From Chitinivibrionales bacterium (lineage in GTDB: Bacteria; Fibrobacterota; Chitinivibrionia; Chitinivibrionales; FEN-1185), in contig DATJAL010000031.1 in the NCBI GenBank assembly GCA_035516255.1, forward strand, positions 1-64,000: DNA of 64,000 nucleotides, read 5' to 3'. A program made the position numbers and the translations under genes. Shown one piece after another: positions 42,912-50,820 of this stretch (position 1 is the stretch's first letter; the number at the start of each line of letters is the position of its first letter). A model generated the notes under the pieces. The model did no database searches, was not told where the DNA came from, and saw only the letters and a program-made list of their open reading frames with translations.

Positions 42912-43972
42912 GGCAGAAACTTTTTGAACATATTCTGAGTGTGGCATTTGTGAGCGTGGTGCTGCTTGCCGCGCTGTTCGCGGCCCGCGCGGGCGTTCAG
43001 GCGAGGCATGAGCAGGAAACGAGCAGGGCGCAGGAATACGGCGATCTTTCGTTTGTCGATTTTAACGACGGGTTCCATAAGGCACTTCTCAAGGACGCGG
43101 TGAACATTTTTTATCCCGGTCAATATGAAAATAACAATGCGACGGTGGAGAAAATCCTTGCGCTGCGGGAAAGCGAGTTCAGCAAGAAGCTGCAGAAATC
43201 GTATGTGGAAGAGACGCTGTCGTGGAGGAAGCTTGGCCAGCTTTTCATCATGTATCTGAAATTCATCGCCGTGTACGTTGTGGTGATGCTCCTCACGTAT
43301 TACGGCGTGCAGACCCTGGCCGTATGGCGTTTCTGCAGAAAGAAACAGCATGCGTTTGCACAGGGGAAAACATTCGGCGCCATCGCCCTGCATGTTCTCG
43401 CGGCCATCGGAAAGACCGCGGCGTATTTCGTGCTCTTTTCGCCGGCCTATGTGATCGCCTATTCCATCCGCACCGAATTCAACACCGATACTATCATTTT
43501 CATGGCGATTCTGGGCGTGCTTTCCAACGGCCTGCTCGTCACCTATGCCAACAAGTTCTACGCGTTCCTGGTTGCCGAAAGCCGCAAGGGATACGTGGAA
43601 ACCGCGCTTGTCAAGAACCTGAGCTCCTCCTATGCCCCGCATGGACCCGGCGGAATCCGAACCAGCGCGGTCCTCAGGCCAATAAAGCGGTTCGACGGCC
43701 ATGTTTTCGGGCATATTTTCTCCAACGCGCGGCACCAGTACCTGCCCACCATCAAGGAACAGGCGTCATTTCTCATCACCGGGCTCATCATCATTGAAAT
43801 GGCGCTCAACATCCACGGTCATTTGAGCTACGAAATGTTAAGGCAGATGCTGTATAAGAATTATGATATCGTGATAGTCATAATTCTGGGGATATTCTTC
43901 ACCGTCAAGGGAACGGAGATTGTGGTGGACCTCGTGGAGAACAGGGCGGAGAAGAGGATCGAGAACAAATGA
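42908..43972 (+). CDS. ABC transporter permease (DppB/OppB-like)
   Basis: 354 aa. N-terminal membrane segment ('ILSVAFVSVVLLAALFAARAG'), a periplasmic stretch (~residues 30-110), then five hydrophobic segments. 'GVLSNGLLVTYANKFYAFLVAESRKGYVETALVKNLSSSYAPHG' is an EAA-type loop like DppB ('GY..TA.akGl'). 'IIIEMALNIHGHLSYEMLRQMLYKNYDIVIVIILGIFFTVKGTEIVVDLV' matches the C-terminal DppB block. Partner permease 44510 and ATPase 45361 follow after a repeat-flanked GIY-YIG gene. Confidence 0.78.
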   Translation: MRQKLFEHILSVAFVSVVLLAALFAARAGVQARHEQETSRAQEYGDLSFVDFNDGFHKALLKDAVNIFYPGQYENNNATVEKILALRESEFSKKLQKSYVEETLSWRKLGQLFIMYLKFIAVYVVVMLLTYYGVQTLAVWRFCRKKQHAFAQGKTFGAIALHVLAAIGKTAAYFVLFSPAYVIAYSIRTEFNTDTIIFMAILGVLSNGLLVTYANKFYAFLVAESRKGYVETALVKNLSSSYAPHGPGGIRTSAVLRPIKRFDGHVFGHIFSNARHQYLPTIKEQASFLITGLIIIEMALNIHGHLSYEMLRQMLYKNYDIVIVIILGIFFTVKGTEIVVDLVENRAEKRIENK

Positions 43973-44015
43973 AGCATGTTGACAGTTGATGGTTGACTTG
44001 TTATTGGGCGTGGAA

Positions 44016-44050
44016 ATGTCATTGCGAGGAGCTTGGCGACGAAGCAAGCT
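44016..44050 (+). repeat. 'GTCATTGCGAGGAGC' repeat, copy 2
   Basis: Left flank of the GIY-YIG gene; matches 174-209. The copy at 44391-44418 is inverted, so the gene is bracketed by inverted copies. Confidence 0.65.
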
Positions 44051-44077
44051 CAGATAAGACTGCATAGATGACAAAGT

Positions 44078-44305
44078 ATGAATAAGTATCATGTTTACAT
44101 AACGACCAATCCATCAAATACAGTTCTATACACAGGTGTAACAGGAGATATATCCAAAAGGGTGTTTGTCCATAAGAATAAACTTTTAGATAGTTTCACT
44201 AAGAAATGCAATGTCATAAAACTTGTTTATTCCGAGGAATATTCTTTTATCGATGACGCTATAAAAAGGGAAAAACAGATAAAAGGTGGATCAAGGAAAA
44301 AGTAA
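44078..44305 (+). CDS. Small GIY-YIG nuclease (COG2827-like), C-terminally truncated by an in-frame stop
   Basis: 75 aa. 'MNKYHVYITTNPSNTVLYTGVTGDISKRVFVHKNK' holds the GIY ('VYI') and YIG ('YTG') motifs and the catalytic Arg region; 'AIKREKQIKGGSRKK' carries the conserved Glu. It ends at TAA 44303. Reading through, the same frame gives 'IELIRATNPEFKELKVVG' up to TGA 44360, the usual end of these ~95-aa proteins ('..KK.eLI...NP.fkdL'). TAA probably replaced a Lys codon (AAA). Flanked by inverted repeats and inserted between two subunit genes of one transporter. Confidence 0.8.
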   Translation: MNKYHVYITTNPSNTVLYTGVTGDISKRVFVHKNKLLDSFTKKCNVIKLVYSEEYSFIDDAIKREKQIKGGSRKK

Positions 44306-44390
44306 ATTGAATTGATACGGGCTACTAATCCGGAGTTTAAGGAATTAAAAGTTGTTGGATGAAAAAAAGGATCAATGAATGTCCATAAAT

Positions 44391-44418
44391 AGATTGCTTC
44401 GCTTCGCTCGCAACGACA
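44391..44418 (-). repeat. 'GTCRTTGCGAG..GAAGCAATCT' repeat, inverted copy
   Basis: The reverse complement reads TGTCGTTGCGAGCGAAGCGAAGCAATCT. Right flank of the GIY-YIG gene. Confidence 0.65.
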
Positions 44419-44509
44419 CGCCACTTGTCATTGATTCTCAAAAAGGAGCTTGTAATTATTTTAAGGCTTTTTTAACCGGAAACCGTCAACTGCCAACAGT
44501 CAAACAATT

Positions 44510-45364
44510 ATGATTAAGCAGTTATTGCTAAAGAAAGACCTCCGGTGGATCCTCATCTGGCTCCTCGGCATCATTGTCGCCGCAGTCTGGAACATTTTGT
44601 TTCTGAACAAACCCGCCCTGCGCCAGGTGACGGCCGGCTTTATCGACACCTTTGCCATCGCTCTGCTCGTGGTGGTGTTCACCTTGCTGCTGGCGTGGTG
44701 CGTGACGCTGGCGCTTCACTCCTTTGAAATGAGTAAAAACAAAGCGCCGTATCTGCTGCTCACGTTTCTCCTCAACCTGATCCGCTCGATCCCCCAGATC
44801 GTGGGCATCCTGTTCGGTTACGTGGCGGTGGGCGTGCTGATCCAGACCGGCGCCGTGCGGAGCCATGCCGTTATTTTCCCGCTGCTTGCCTTTTGCGTGA
44901 GCCTGTTTGTTTTCATTGAATTCGTTGATCTCATGCGCGAGCGCATCGCGCATTACCAGAAGCTCGATTTTTACAACGCGATGCGCGTATGCGGCATTTC
45001 CGAGGGACGCGTGATCAATTTCGACATCCTCTGGAAAAACAGCCGCATTCATATCCTCAACAAGCTCATCTCGGTATTCGGCGCCGCTATATTTTTGCAG
45101 TGCAGCGTCGACTTCATCATTTCCGTCGGGCTTTCAACCGACGTCAACGCGGTGACGCTGCCCGCCACCATGGGAAGCCTGCTTGCGAAAATAGACAGCA
45201 AGCAGGACATCCTCTCCATCGGGTACGCGCTCACGCACCCGGAATACATCGGCTCGCTGTTTTTCGAACACCTGTTCGGCATCACCGTGGCGTTCCTCAT
45301 CGTTTTTTCTCTTATGTCAATATACCATATCGCCAACGGCTACGCGGAAAGGCACCGCCTATGA
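44510..45364 (+). CDS. ABC transporter permease (DppC/OppC-like)
   Basis: 284 aa with six membrane segments. BPD_transp_1 features: 'TFLLNLIRSIPQIVGILFGYVAVGVLIQTGA' and the EAA loop 'YNAMRVCGISEGRVINFDILWKNSRIHILNKLISVFGAAIFLQCSVDFIISVGLST', which contacts the ATPase. It is shorter at the N-terminus than DppC. The stop overlaps the ATPase start (ATGA at 45361-45364). Confidence 0.8.
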   Translation: MIKQLLLKKDLRWILIWLLGIIVAAVWNILFLNKPALRQVTAGFIDTFAIALLVVVFTLLLAWCVTLALHSFEMSKNKAPYLLLTFLLNLIRSIPQIVGILFGYVAVGVLIQTGAVRSHAVIFPLLAFCVSLFVFIEFVDLMRERIAHYQKLDFYNAMRVCGISEGRVINFDILWKNSRIHILNKLISVFGAAIFLQCSVDFIISVGLSTDVNAVTLPATMGSLLAKIDSKQDILSIGYALTHPEYIGSLFFEHLFGITVAFLIVFSLMSIYHIANGYAERHRL

Positions 45365-46860
45365 CGCTCGAGCGCTTTTCGGTGCGGGTGAAGGCGGGGC
45401 AGCGCACCGTCGTGTCCGCCGCGAACTACGGCGTGTTCCAGGACGAGGTAACCTTCCTGTTCGGCGAGTCGGGCATCGGCAAGTCCATGGTGTCGAAGGC
45501 CGTGTACGGCCTGCTCGATCCCGACGAACTTTCGGCGACGGTCAACGACAAGCCCTACACGGTGTACCTTGACGATGCGGAGGTGAAGGAGATAAAGAAG
45601 AACAGCTTTTTCGTGTTCCAGGAGCCGTCGTCGCACCTCAATTCCCTTTTAAAAATCTCGGACCAGCTCAACGAAGGCAGCCTGCGGCTTTCGAAGGACG
45701 AGGCCGCGATCATGGAAAGACTGTGGCAGGACGCGGACGTCGCCGCAATCCGCCGCATTCTCGACGTGTTTCCCAAGCCGTACCGGCCCAGCGGCGGCGA
45801 AAAGCAGCGTGTGCTTTTGGCGATGGCGTTCAAGAAAATCGACGTGCTCATGCGCACTACCGGCGCCGGCGGCAGGAGCTTCTTCGTGTTCGACGAGCCC
45901 ACCGGGAGCCTTGACAACCGTTACCGGAACCTGTTCCTTGGATTGCTTTTTGAGAAATACGCAAAGCGCCCGTTCACGGTCATGATCATCACGCACGATT
46001 ATTCCATCATCAGCGAGCTGTACGCGAACTACCGGCCGCTTCTTCCGCGGATCCATCTGCAGGAACTGCGCCGCAAGGAGGGCGCCGAGGTCGAGGTGGT
46101 CGATTTTTCCGCGCAGGATTACCTGAGCTGGCTCGGCGAGGCGCCGGCAGGCTCGTCGTTCGGTGTTTCGGAAACGCCCGTGCTCAATTTCGGCGCGCGC
46201 TTTACCGTGTTCGGCAGAAACCTGTGCCTGTACAAGGATCCGGCGCACACGAAGGAAGCCGATCTCGAAATCAACAAGGGTGAAATGGTGTATGTCAAGG
46301 CGCCGAGCGGCGTGGGCAAGACCACGCTCGCAAAGGTGATCATGGGGCTTTATCCTGCACAGAAATTCGGCATGACGCTCTGCGGCTTGCGTCTTACCGA
46401 AAAAACGCCGAAAAAAATATGGTCAGCTAAGATTTGGGGCAAAAAGGCGGGCATGGTGTTCCAGCATGCCGACGAATCGCTCAACCTGGCCGCGTCCGTG
46501 AAAGAGACCTTTGATGGTCTGCCGCTTTCCGAAAAACTTACCCTTGGGCGGCTTTCGCAGGTGCTTTCCGAGCTGTTCGACGGGAAAATCACCCAGGCGT
46601 TTCTTGCCAAAAAGGTGGCCATGCTCAGTGGCGGCCAGAAGCAGCGGCTGAACCTTCTGCGCACCATCGTGCTGGCCACCGACCTGCTCATCCTCGACGA
46701 GCCGCTCAACGGTCTCGATTTCCTCAGTGTCAAGAAGGTGCTCTCGATCCTCGACAAAAAACGGAGCGAAGGCACGGCCATGCTCATGATCTCCCACAAC
46801 GAGGAGATATTCGACCACTTCGTTGACAAAGAGCATGTGTATTACCTGGCCGAAGTATAG
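45361..46860 (+). CDS. Fused double ABC ATPase (DppD-DppF-like)
   Basis: 499 aa from ATG 45361; the frame is open upstream to 44989, but that overlaps the permease. First ATPase: Walker A 'GESGIGKSMVSKA' (~residue 35), signature 'PSGGEKQRVLLAMA', Walker B 'SFFVFDEPTGSLD', H 'IITHD'. Second: 'APSGVGKTTLAKV' (~residue 315), signature 'LSGGQKQRLNLLRT', Walker B 'LLILDEPLNGLD', H 'ISHN'. Peptide/nickel transporters usually have two separate ATPases; here both are in one chain. Completes the transporter with 42908 and 44510. Confidence 0.88.
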   Translation: MTLERFSVRVKAGQRTVVSAANYGVFQDEVTFLFGESGIGKSMVSKAVYGLLDPDELSATVNDKPYTVYLDDAEVKEIKKNSFFVFQEPSSHLNSLLKISDQLNEGSLRLSKDEAAIMERLWQDADVAAIRRILDVFPKPYRPSGGEKQRVLLAMAFKKIDVLMRTTGAGGRSFFVFDEPTGSLDNRYRNLFLGLLFEKYAKRPFTVMIITHDYSIISELYANYRPLLPRIHLQELRRKEGAEVEVVDFSAQDYLSWLGEAPAGSSFGVSETPVLNFGARFTVFGRNLCLYKDPAHTKEADLEINKGEMVYVKAPSGVGKTTLAKVIMGLYPAQKFGMTLCGLRLTEKTPKKIWSAKIWGKKAGMVFQHADESLNLAASVKETFDGLPLSEKLTLGRLSQVLSELFDGKITQAFLAKKVAMLSGGQKQRLNLLRTIVLATDLLILDEPLNGLDFLSVKKVLSILDKKRSEGTAMLMISHNEEIFDHFVDKEHVYYLAEV

Positions 46861-47237
46861 TCTTTTATTTATTTGGGTGGGGGAAGCTTAGCCCGTCTCA
46901 TAATTACTTACATAGTCATGGCGCCTGCCGGTCACGGCACCGGTTCTACCCCTTCGGGTACTTCTCCCTCGTCAGGGATTTCCAAGGGTCACAAGGGTCG
47001 TCCCTTCGGTCTCGCCTTCGGCTCGGACCGCCACGGCCCTTATGTGCCTGACGGCGAGGGCCGGGCAGCATCGCGCTCTGGCGACGGCCTCCGGTCGCCC
47101 CTGGCGCGGAGCATCCCCTTTTACTTTACAAACTCAACAAGCGACTTCCGTTGGGGATTCAGACACTGGTGATTAGCAACAAATATTAACGGCGAAGAAA
47201 TCAGAATCGGGGTTAATCCTCATGCCCGGCGTTAGGT
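46861..47237. other. Intergenic repeat-rich stretch
   Basis: Contains C/G-rich, hairpin-forming 'cttcggtctcgccttcggctcggaccg' and 'gacggcctccggtcgcc' segments, probably degraded copies of the 47238 repeat in the other orientation. One strand is open for about 100 codons, but the translation (GTGSTPSGTSPSSGISK..) does not look like a protein. Confidence 0.5.
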
Positions 47238-47340
47238 GGACCGAAGGGTGAGCGAGAGCGAATTGCCGGCCGACCCCGCCGCGAAGCGGTATCGGGCGGT
47301 CCGGCAACGAGGCGAATAGCCGAGCCCCTAGGGAGACCGA
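47238..47340 (+). repeat. Long dispersed repeat, uninterrupted copy
   Basis: 103 bp matching both halves of 30929-31160 without the 130-bp insertion: ggaccgaagggtgagcga... to gccgagcccctagggag. Internally palindromic (ccggccgacc against ggtccgg). Confidence 0.7.
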
Positions 47341-47401
47341 CCCCACCTCGTATGAAAGAGCGAGGTGGGGGAACGCCAAACTTTATTTCAACGAAAAATT
47401 G

Positions 47402-48023
47402 TTATTCCGACAGGCTAAACGGCGGATATTCATCCGTTATCAGCAGAAACGTGTACGCGTTCACCCGTAACCCCCATCGCACCACACCCACCACGAATTT
47501 ATGAATACCTGCCGGATACTTGCCTGTAAATAGTATCGCGAACCAGGTAATTATTGTCAGGAAAACCACGGCAATTCCTAAAAATATCAGGATGAAAAGG
47601 TGCGGGAGAGCGAGAAACCATTTCACCAACGGCATGCCCTGGGACAATTCTTTTGAGGCATCGGGATGGCGGAGTTCTACCATGACTGATTGGTCCTCTT
47701 CAATAGCCGGATATTCATCGCGCAGGAGCAAAATGTAAGCGCCGACCCTCATCGAAAATTTTGTCAAGGCATAATTCCAGTCGAACCACCAGCGCGGGTA
47801 TTTTTTCCTGAACAGAATCATGAGCAGGGTCGGCAGAAACAGTATGCCCGGAGCCGCCCATATCACCTTCTCTGTATGAATGCCCGACATGAGAGACAGA
47901 ATGATAATGATGGGGATGGCGCAAAAATATCCTGAAAAAGGCGGTCAAGCGGCCCGACCGGGAAGGGCAAGGGATTGAGAGCTTGGCATAGGGGAATGAT
48001 CCGGAAACAGGCTTGGTATCCAT
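47402..48023 (-). CDS. DUF4389 membrane protein, apparently frameshifted
   Basis: The long frame (47402-47890) gives 'MSGIHTEKVIWAAPGILFLPTLLMILFRKKYPRWWFDWNYALTKFSMRVGAYILLLRDEYPAIEE', 'MPLVKWFLALPHLFILIFLGIAVVFLTIITWFAILFTGKYPAGIHKFVVGVVRWGLRVNAYTFLLITDEYPPF', unmistakably DUF4389 (two tandem related halves). The expected N-terminus is in another frame: ATG 48023 reads 'MDTKPVSGSFPYAKLSIPCPSRSGRLTAFFRIF'; removing one T at the run 47923-47927 joins it to 'CAIPIIIILSLMSGIHTEKV'. The repaired protein would be about 206 aa, the normal size. Function of the family is unknown. Confidence 0.72.
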
Positions 48024-48148
48024 GACATATTTTCTTTCTTTCGAAATGATGTTTGATAGGAAGATAGTCTGCGGAATGTGTTCGCGTCCATCTTTTTCAG
48101 CCGCGTTCTCCACGTGCCCCAAGGTCGAAATGTTTATCTGCCGCAAAG

Positions 48149-48177
48149 TTGACTAAAAGATAAACAAGCCGTATATT
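48149..48177 (+). promoter_or_regulatory. Sigma-70-type promoter of the nine-gene biosynthetic operon
   Basis: TTGACT at 48149-48154, 17-nt spacer, TATATT at 48172-48177. Start point about 48184, leaving a leader of about 165 nt before ATG 48350 with no obvious riboswitch. Confidence 0.6.
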
Positions 48178-48349
48178 CTCAGTCAGATCCGGCCTCCACT
48201 AGAACAGGCGCAAAAATGATATTGGTGAAATATCTTGCGTAAAATCGCAACTTTCGTGGATTCTTGCTGTTTTGCCATCATACGCGATATCAAGGTCTTA
48301 GCGTATATCCAATAAATCGGTATGGATTTTGATAACTGGCTTCTACAGT

Positions 48350-49333
48350 ATGATTACCTTTATAAGAGCATATATAAAATCCATGAGATTGTATTACTCG
48401 TTCGTGACCGGCATGGCCGGATGGCTGGGTGTTTCATATTATGAATACCTTTCCACAAATCCCATTGAACGGACGATCGAAACGGCTCCTGCACCTGAAA
48501 AGAAAATAATCATTCTCGTCCTTCTGTTTCTCAGTTGGGGCGTCAACCAGATCATAAATGATTTTCTTGGATTAAAAGAGGACCGCATCAATGCACCTCA
48601 CCGGCCCATGGTGACCGGCGAATTGAATCCCTATGGCGCACTTCTCCTCTCCATCGCACTCATCCTCGTTTCCGCAGCGGTCACCTGGTTCTATCTCGAG
48701 CCGTTTGCAATAGTATTTCTTTTCGCTGGCGTATTGCTCAACATCCTTTATGAATTCGCAAAAGGCAAGGGTATTCTCGGGAACATCGTTTTCGGGTTCA
48801 TGATCACCATGGCCCCGCTTTTTGGCGGTTATGCTTCGGGTCCGACGGCATCAACGGTTCTGATGCCCCATCGGGTGTCGGTGCTCATTATGGTATGGGT
48901 GATGAACGCCCTCATGACCTATTACACGTATTTCAAGGATTACAAAGGCGACATGGCAGCGGGCAAGTTGACGCTCGTGGTCTCATTCGGTCTCCGGAAA
49001 TCGCGCTGGATTTCGATTTTTTCCGCGTTTCTGCCAACGTTGATTTTTGCAGCGCTCAGGATTTCGGGGATTTACCGCACACCGCTGAACACTACGTTCA
49101 TTTCGCTTGGTCTTCTGACTGTTTTTCTTCAGATTTGGACCGGCGTGCTCTATTACCGTTTTCCAAGCGGGCCCGGAGCATATAATTCTTTGATCACGAA
49201 TTTTCGGGCCTGTACCTGCGGCCAGGCCGCGCTCATCGGCATATTCAATCCCGACCTCGCCCTGTGGCTTTTTATTTTTTCCTATGTTTTTGTCGGGTTT
49301 CTTTTTGATTTCCACCGCGACCATCAGCAGTGA
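48350..49333 (+). CDS. UbiA-family prenyltransferase
   Basis: 327 aa from ATG 48350; a TTG at 48329 is also in frame. Eight to nine membrane segments. First aspartate motif 'NQIINDFLGLKEDRINAPHRPMVTGEL' (NDxxxD plus the conserved 'aphRP...G'), second 'YYTYFKDYKGDMAAGKLTLVVSFG' (DYxxDxxxG...T). UbiA enzymes move a prenyl or polyprenyl group onto an aromatic ring, glycerol phosphate, sugar phosphate or similar acceptor. First gene of a compact operon; 16 nt to the next start. The acceptor is probably the lipid or amine made by the downstream genes, but this is inference. Confidence 0.88.
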   Translation: MITFIRAYIKSMRLYYSFVTGMAGWLGVSYYEYLSTNPIERTIETAPAPEKKIIILVLLFLSWGVNQIINDFLGLKEDRINAPHRPMVTGELNPYGALLLSIALILVSAAVTWFYLEPFAIVFLFAGVLLNILYEFAKGKGILGNIVFGFMITMAPLFGGYASGPTASTVLMPHRVSVLIMVWVMNALMTYYTYFKDYKGDMAAGKLTLVVSFGLRKSRWISIFSAFLPTLIFAALRISGIYRTPLNTTFISLGLLTVFLQIWTGVLYYRFPSGPGAYNSLITNFRACTCGQAALIGIFNPDLALWLFIFSYVFVGFLFDFHRDHQQ

Positions 49334-49349
49334 CAGAGGGAGAATCCCC

Positions 49350-50549
49350 GTGAGGCTTTTCGAAAATGCAGGTATCGGCGCGGTAACGCTTGAAAACCGG
49401 ATCATCCGCTCGGCGACCTTTGAGGGAATGTGCGATGCGCAGGGGGCGCCCACGGACCGGTATGTAAATTTTTACGCGTCTCTTGCGAAGCATCACATCG
49501 GAGGAATCGTCACCGGATTTGCCTTTGTCAACAAAGACGGCAGGGCAATGCAGCCGGGCCAGGCCGGAATCGACGGCAACGACAAGATCCCCCGGTTCGC
49601 CGAGTTGACGAAAAACGTCCACCGGCATGGCGGCATCGTTTTTTTGCAGATCGCTCACGCTGGCAGGCAGACGGTTCCATCTGCGACCGGCGGGAAGGTG
49701 TATGGCCCGAGTGCAAAGAAGTCAGGATATTTTACTGTTAAACCGTCGCGGCTTTCCCTTTTGCAGGCGGAATCAATTATCAATGATTTCGGCCGCGCCG
49801 CTCAAAGGGGACGTGAGGCGGGGTTTGACGGCGTTCAGGTGCATGCCGCGCACGGTTATCTCATCCATCAATTCCTTAATCCGGCGGTCAATGACCGCAG
49901 CGACGCATACGGCATTGACCCGCACAGCGGCATCGGCACGGAGTTCCTTGGCCGTGTCCTGCAATGCATTCGCGCCTCATGCGGCAGCGACTATCCCGTT
50001 CTTGTTAAAATAAGCGCAGGCGACGAATACCACCGCGGAATGAAGAGGCCTGAATTCGTCAACCTGATCCGGTTCCTTGATGCGCAAAAAGTGGACGCCG
50101 TCGAAATAAGCTGGGGCACCATGGATCGGCCGCTGAATATTTTCAGGGGCGCTACGGTCCCGGTTCAGGCCATACTTGATTACAATCCGGTATACCACCA
50201 GCATAACGGACTCCTGCGTATGGCATGGAAAATCGTTGCACTACCGGTTCTCAAGAAATCTTTGAAACCGTTCACGCCTACCTACAACCTACCCTTTGCA
50301 CGGCTTGCCAGGGAACACACGAAAGTTCCCCTGATCTGTGTAGGCGGTTTCAGGTCGGGTACGGAAGCAACCGGAGCTGTTGAAAACGACGATATCGATT
50401 TCGTGAGCCTGTGCCGGCCCTTTTTACGGGAACCGTCCCTCGTTTTAAAGTGGCGGCAGAACAGGGACTATCGATCGGGCTGCATAAACTGCAATCGCTG
50501 CGCGGTCATGTGCGATTCGGGGCAGCCGACGCGCTGTTATGCGCAATGA
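49350..50549 (+). CDS. NADH:flavin oxidoreductase (old yellow enzyme family) with C-terminal Cys cluster
   Basis: 399 aa from GTG 49350, preceded by AGAGGGAGA. FMN-barrel motifs: 'LENRIIRSATFEGMCD', 'GGIVTGFAFVNKDGRAMQPGQ', 'GIVFLQIAHAGRQT' (catalytic His region), 'GFDGVQVHAAHGYLIHQFLNPAVNDRSDAYG', 'PLICVGGFRSGTEA'. The C-terminus 'GCINCNRCAVMCDSGQPTRCY' contains five Cys in the pattern C-x2-C-x2-C-x3-C-x7-C, which may hold an iron-sulfur cluster as in dienoyl-CoA reductase. Likely reduces an activated C=C of a pathway intermediate. Confidence 0.9.
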   Translation: MRLFENAGIGAVTLENRIIRSATFEGMCDAQGAPTDRYVNFYASLAKHHIGGIVTGFAFVNKDGRAMQPGQAGIDGNDKIPRFAELTKNVHRHGGIVFLQIAHAGRQTVPSATGGKVYGPSAKKSGYFTVKPSRLSLLQAESIINDFGRAAQRGREAGFDGVQVHAAHGYLIHQFLNPAVNDRSDAYGIDPHSGIGTEFLGRVLQCIRASCGSDYPVLVKISAGDEYHRGMKRPEFVNLIRFLDAQKVDAVEISWGTMDRPLNIFRGATVPVQAILDYNPVYHQHNGLLRMAWKIVALPVLKKSLKPFTPTYNLPFARLAREHTKVPLICVGGFRSGTEATGAVENDDIDFVSLCRPFLREPSLVLKWRQNRDYRSGCINCNRCAVMCDSGQPTRCYAQ

Positions 50550-50571
50550 ACACTGAACCAAGGAGACGACA

Positions 50572-50820
50572 ATGGACATCGAGGTGAAAGTTTTAGATCT
50601 CGTCCGTTCAAACATTGAGAAAAAAGGCGCGGTCACCCTGCAGAGCGACCTGCGCAAGGACCTTGAGGTGGACTCGTTCGGCACCATCATGATCGTCAAC
50701 GCAGTCGAGGACGCGTTCGGCATCACGGTGGAAGAGACCGATATCAAAAGCATGGAAAAGGTTTCCGACATCGTGGAACTGCTTTCGAAAAAGTACCATG
50801 TTTCGGGGAAACAGCCATGA
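50572..50820 (+). CDS. Acyl carrier protein
   Basis: 82 aa, AAGGAG before the ATG. Four-helix ACP pattern with the phosphopantetheine Ser35 in 'LEVDSFGTIMIVNAVEDAFGITVEETDIKSMEKVSDIVELL'. 'DSFG' in place of the usual 'DSL' marks a specialised ACP rather than the housekeeping AcpP. The stop overlaps the next start (ATGA). A 4'-phosphopantetheinyl transferase is not visible in the window. Confidence 0.92.
   Translation: MDIEVKVLDLVRSNIEKKGAVTLQSDLRKDLEVDSFGTIMIVNAVEDAFGITVEETDIKSMEKVSDIVELLSKKYHVSGKQP

Noticed and set aside
46873-47172. 99-codon plus-strand frame
   Set aside because: Consists of repeat-like hairpin DNA; Gly/Ser/Pro-rich translation without recognisable structure.
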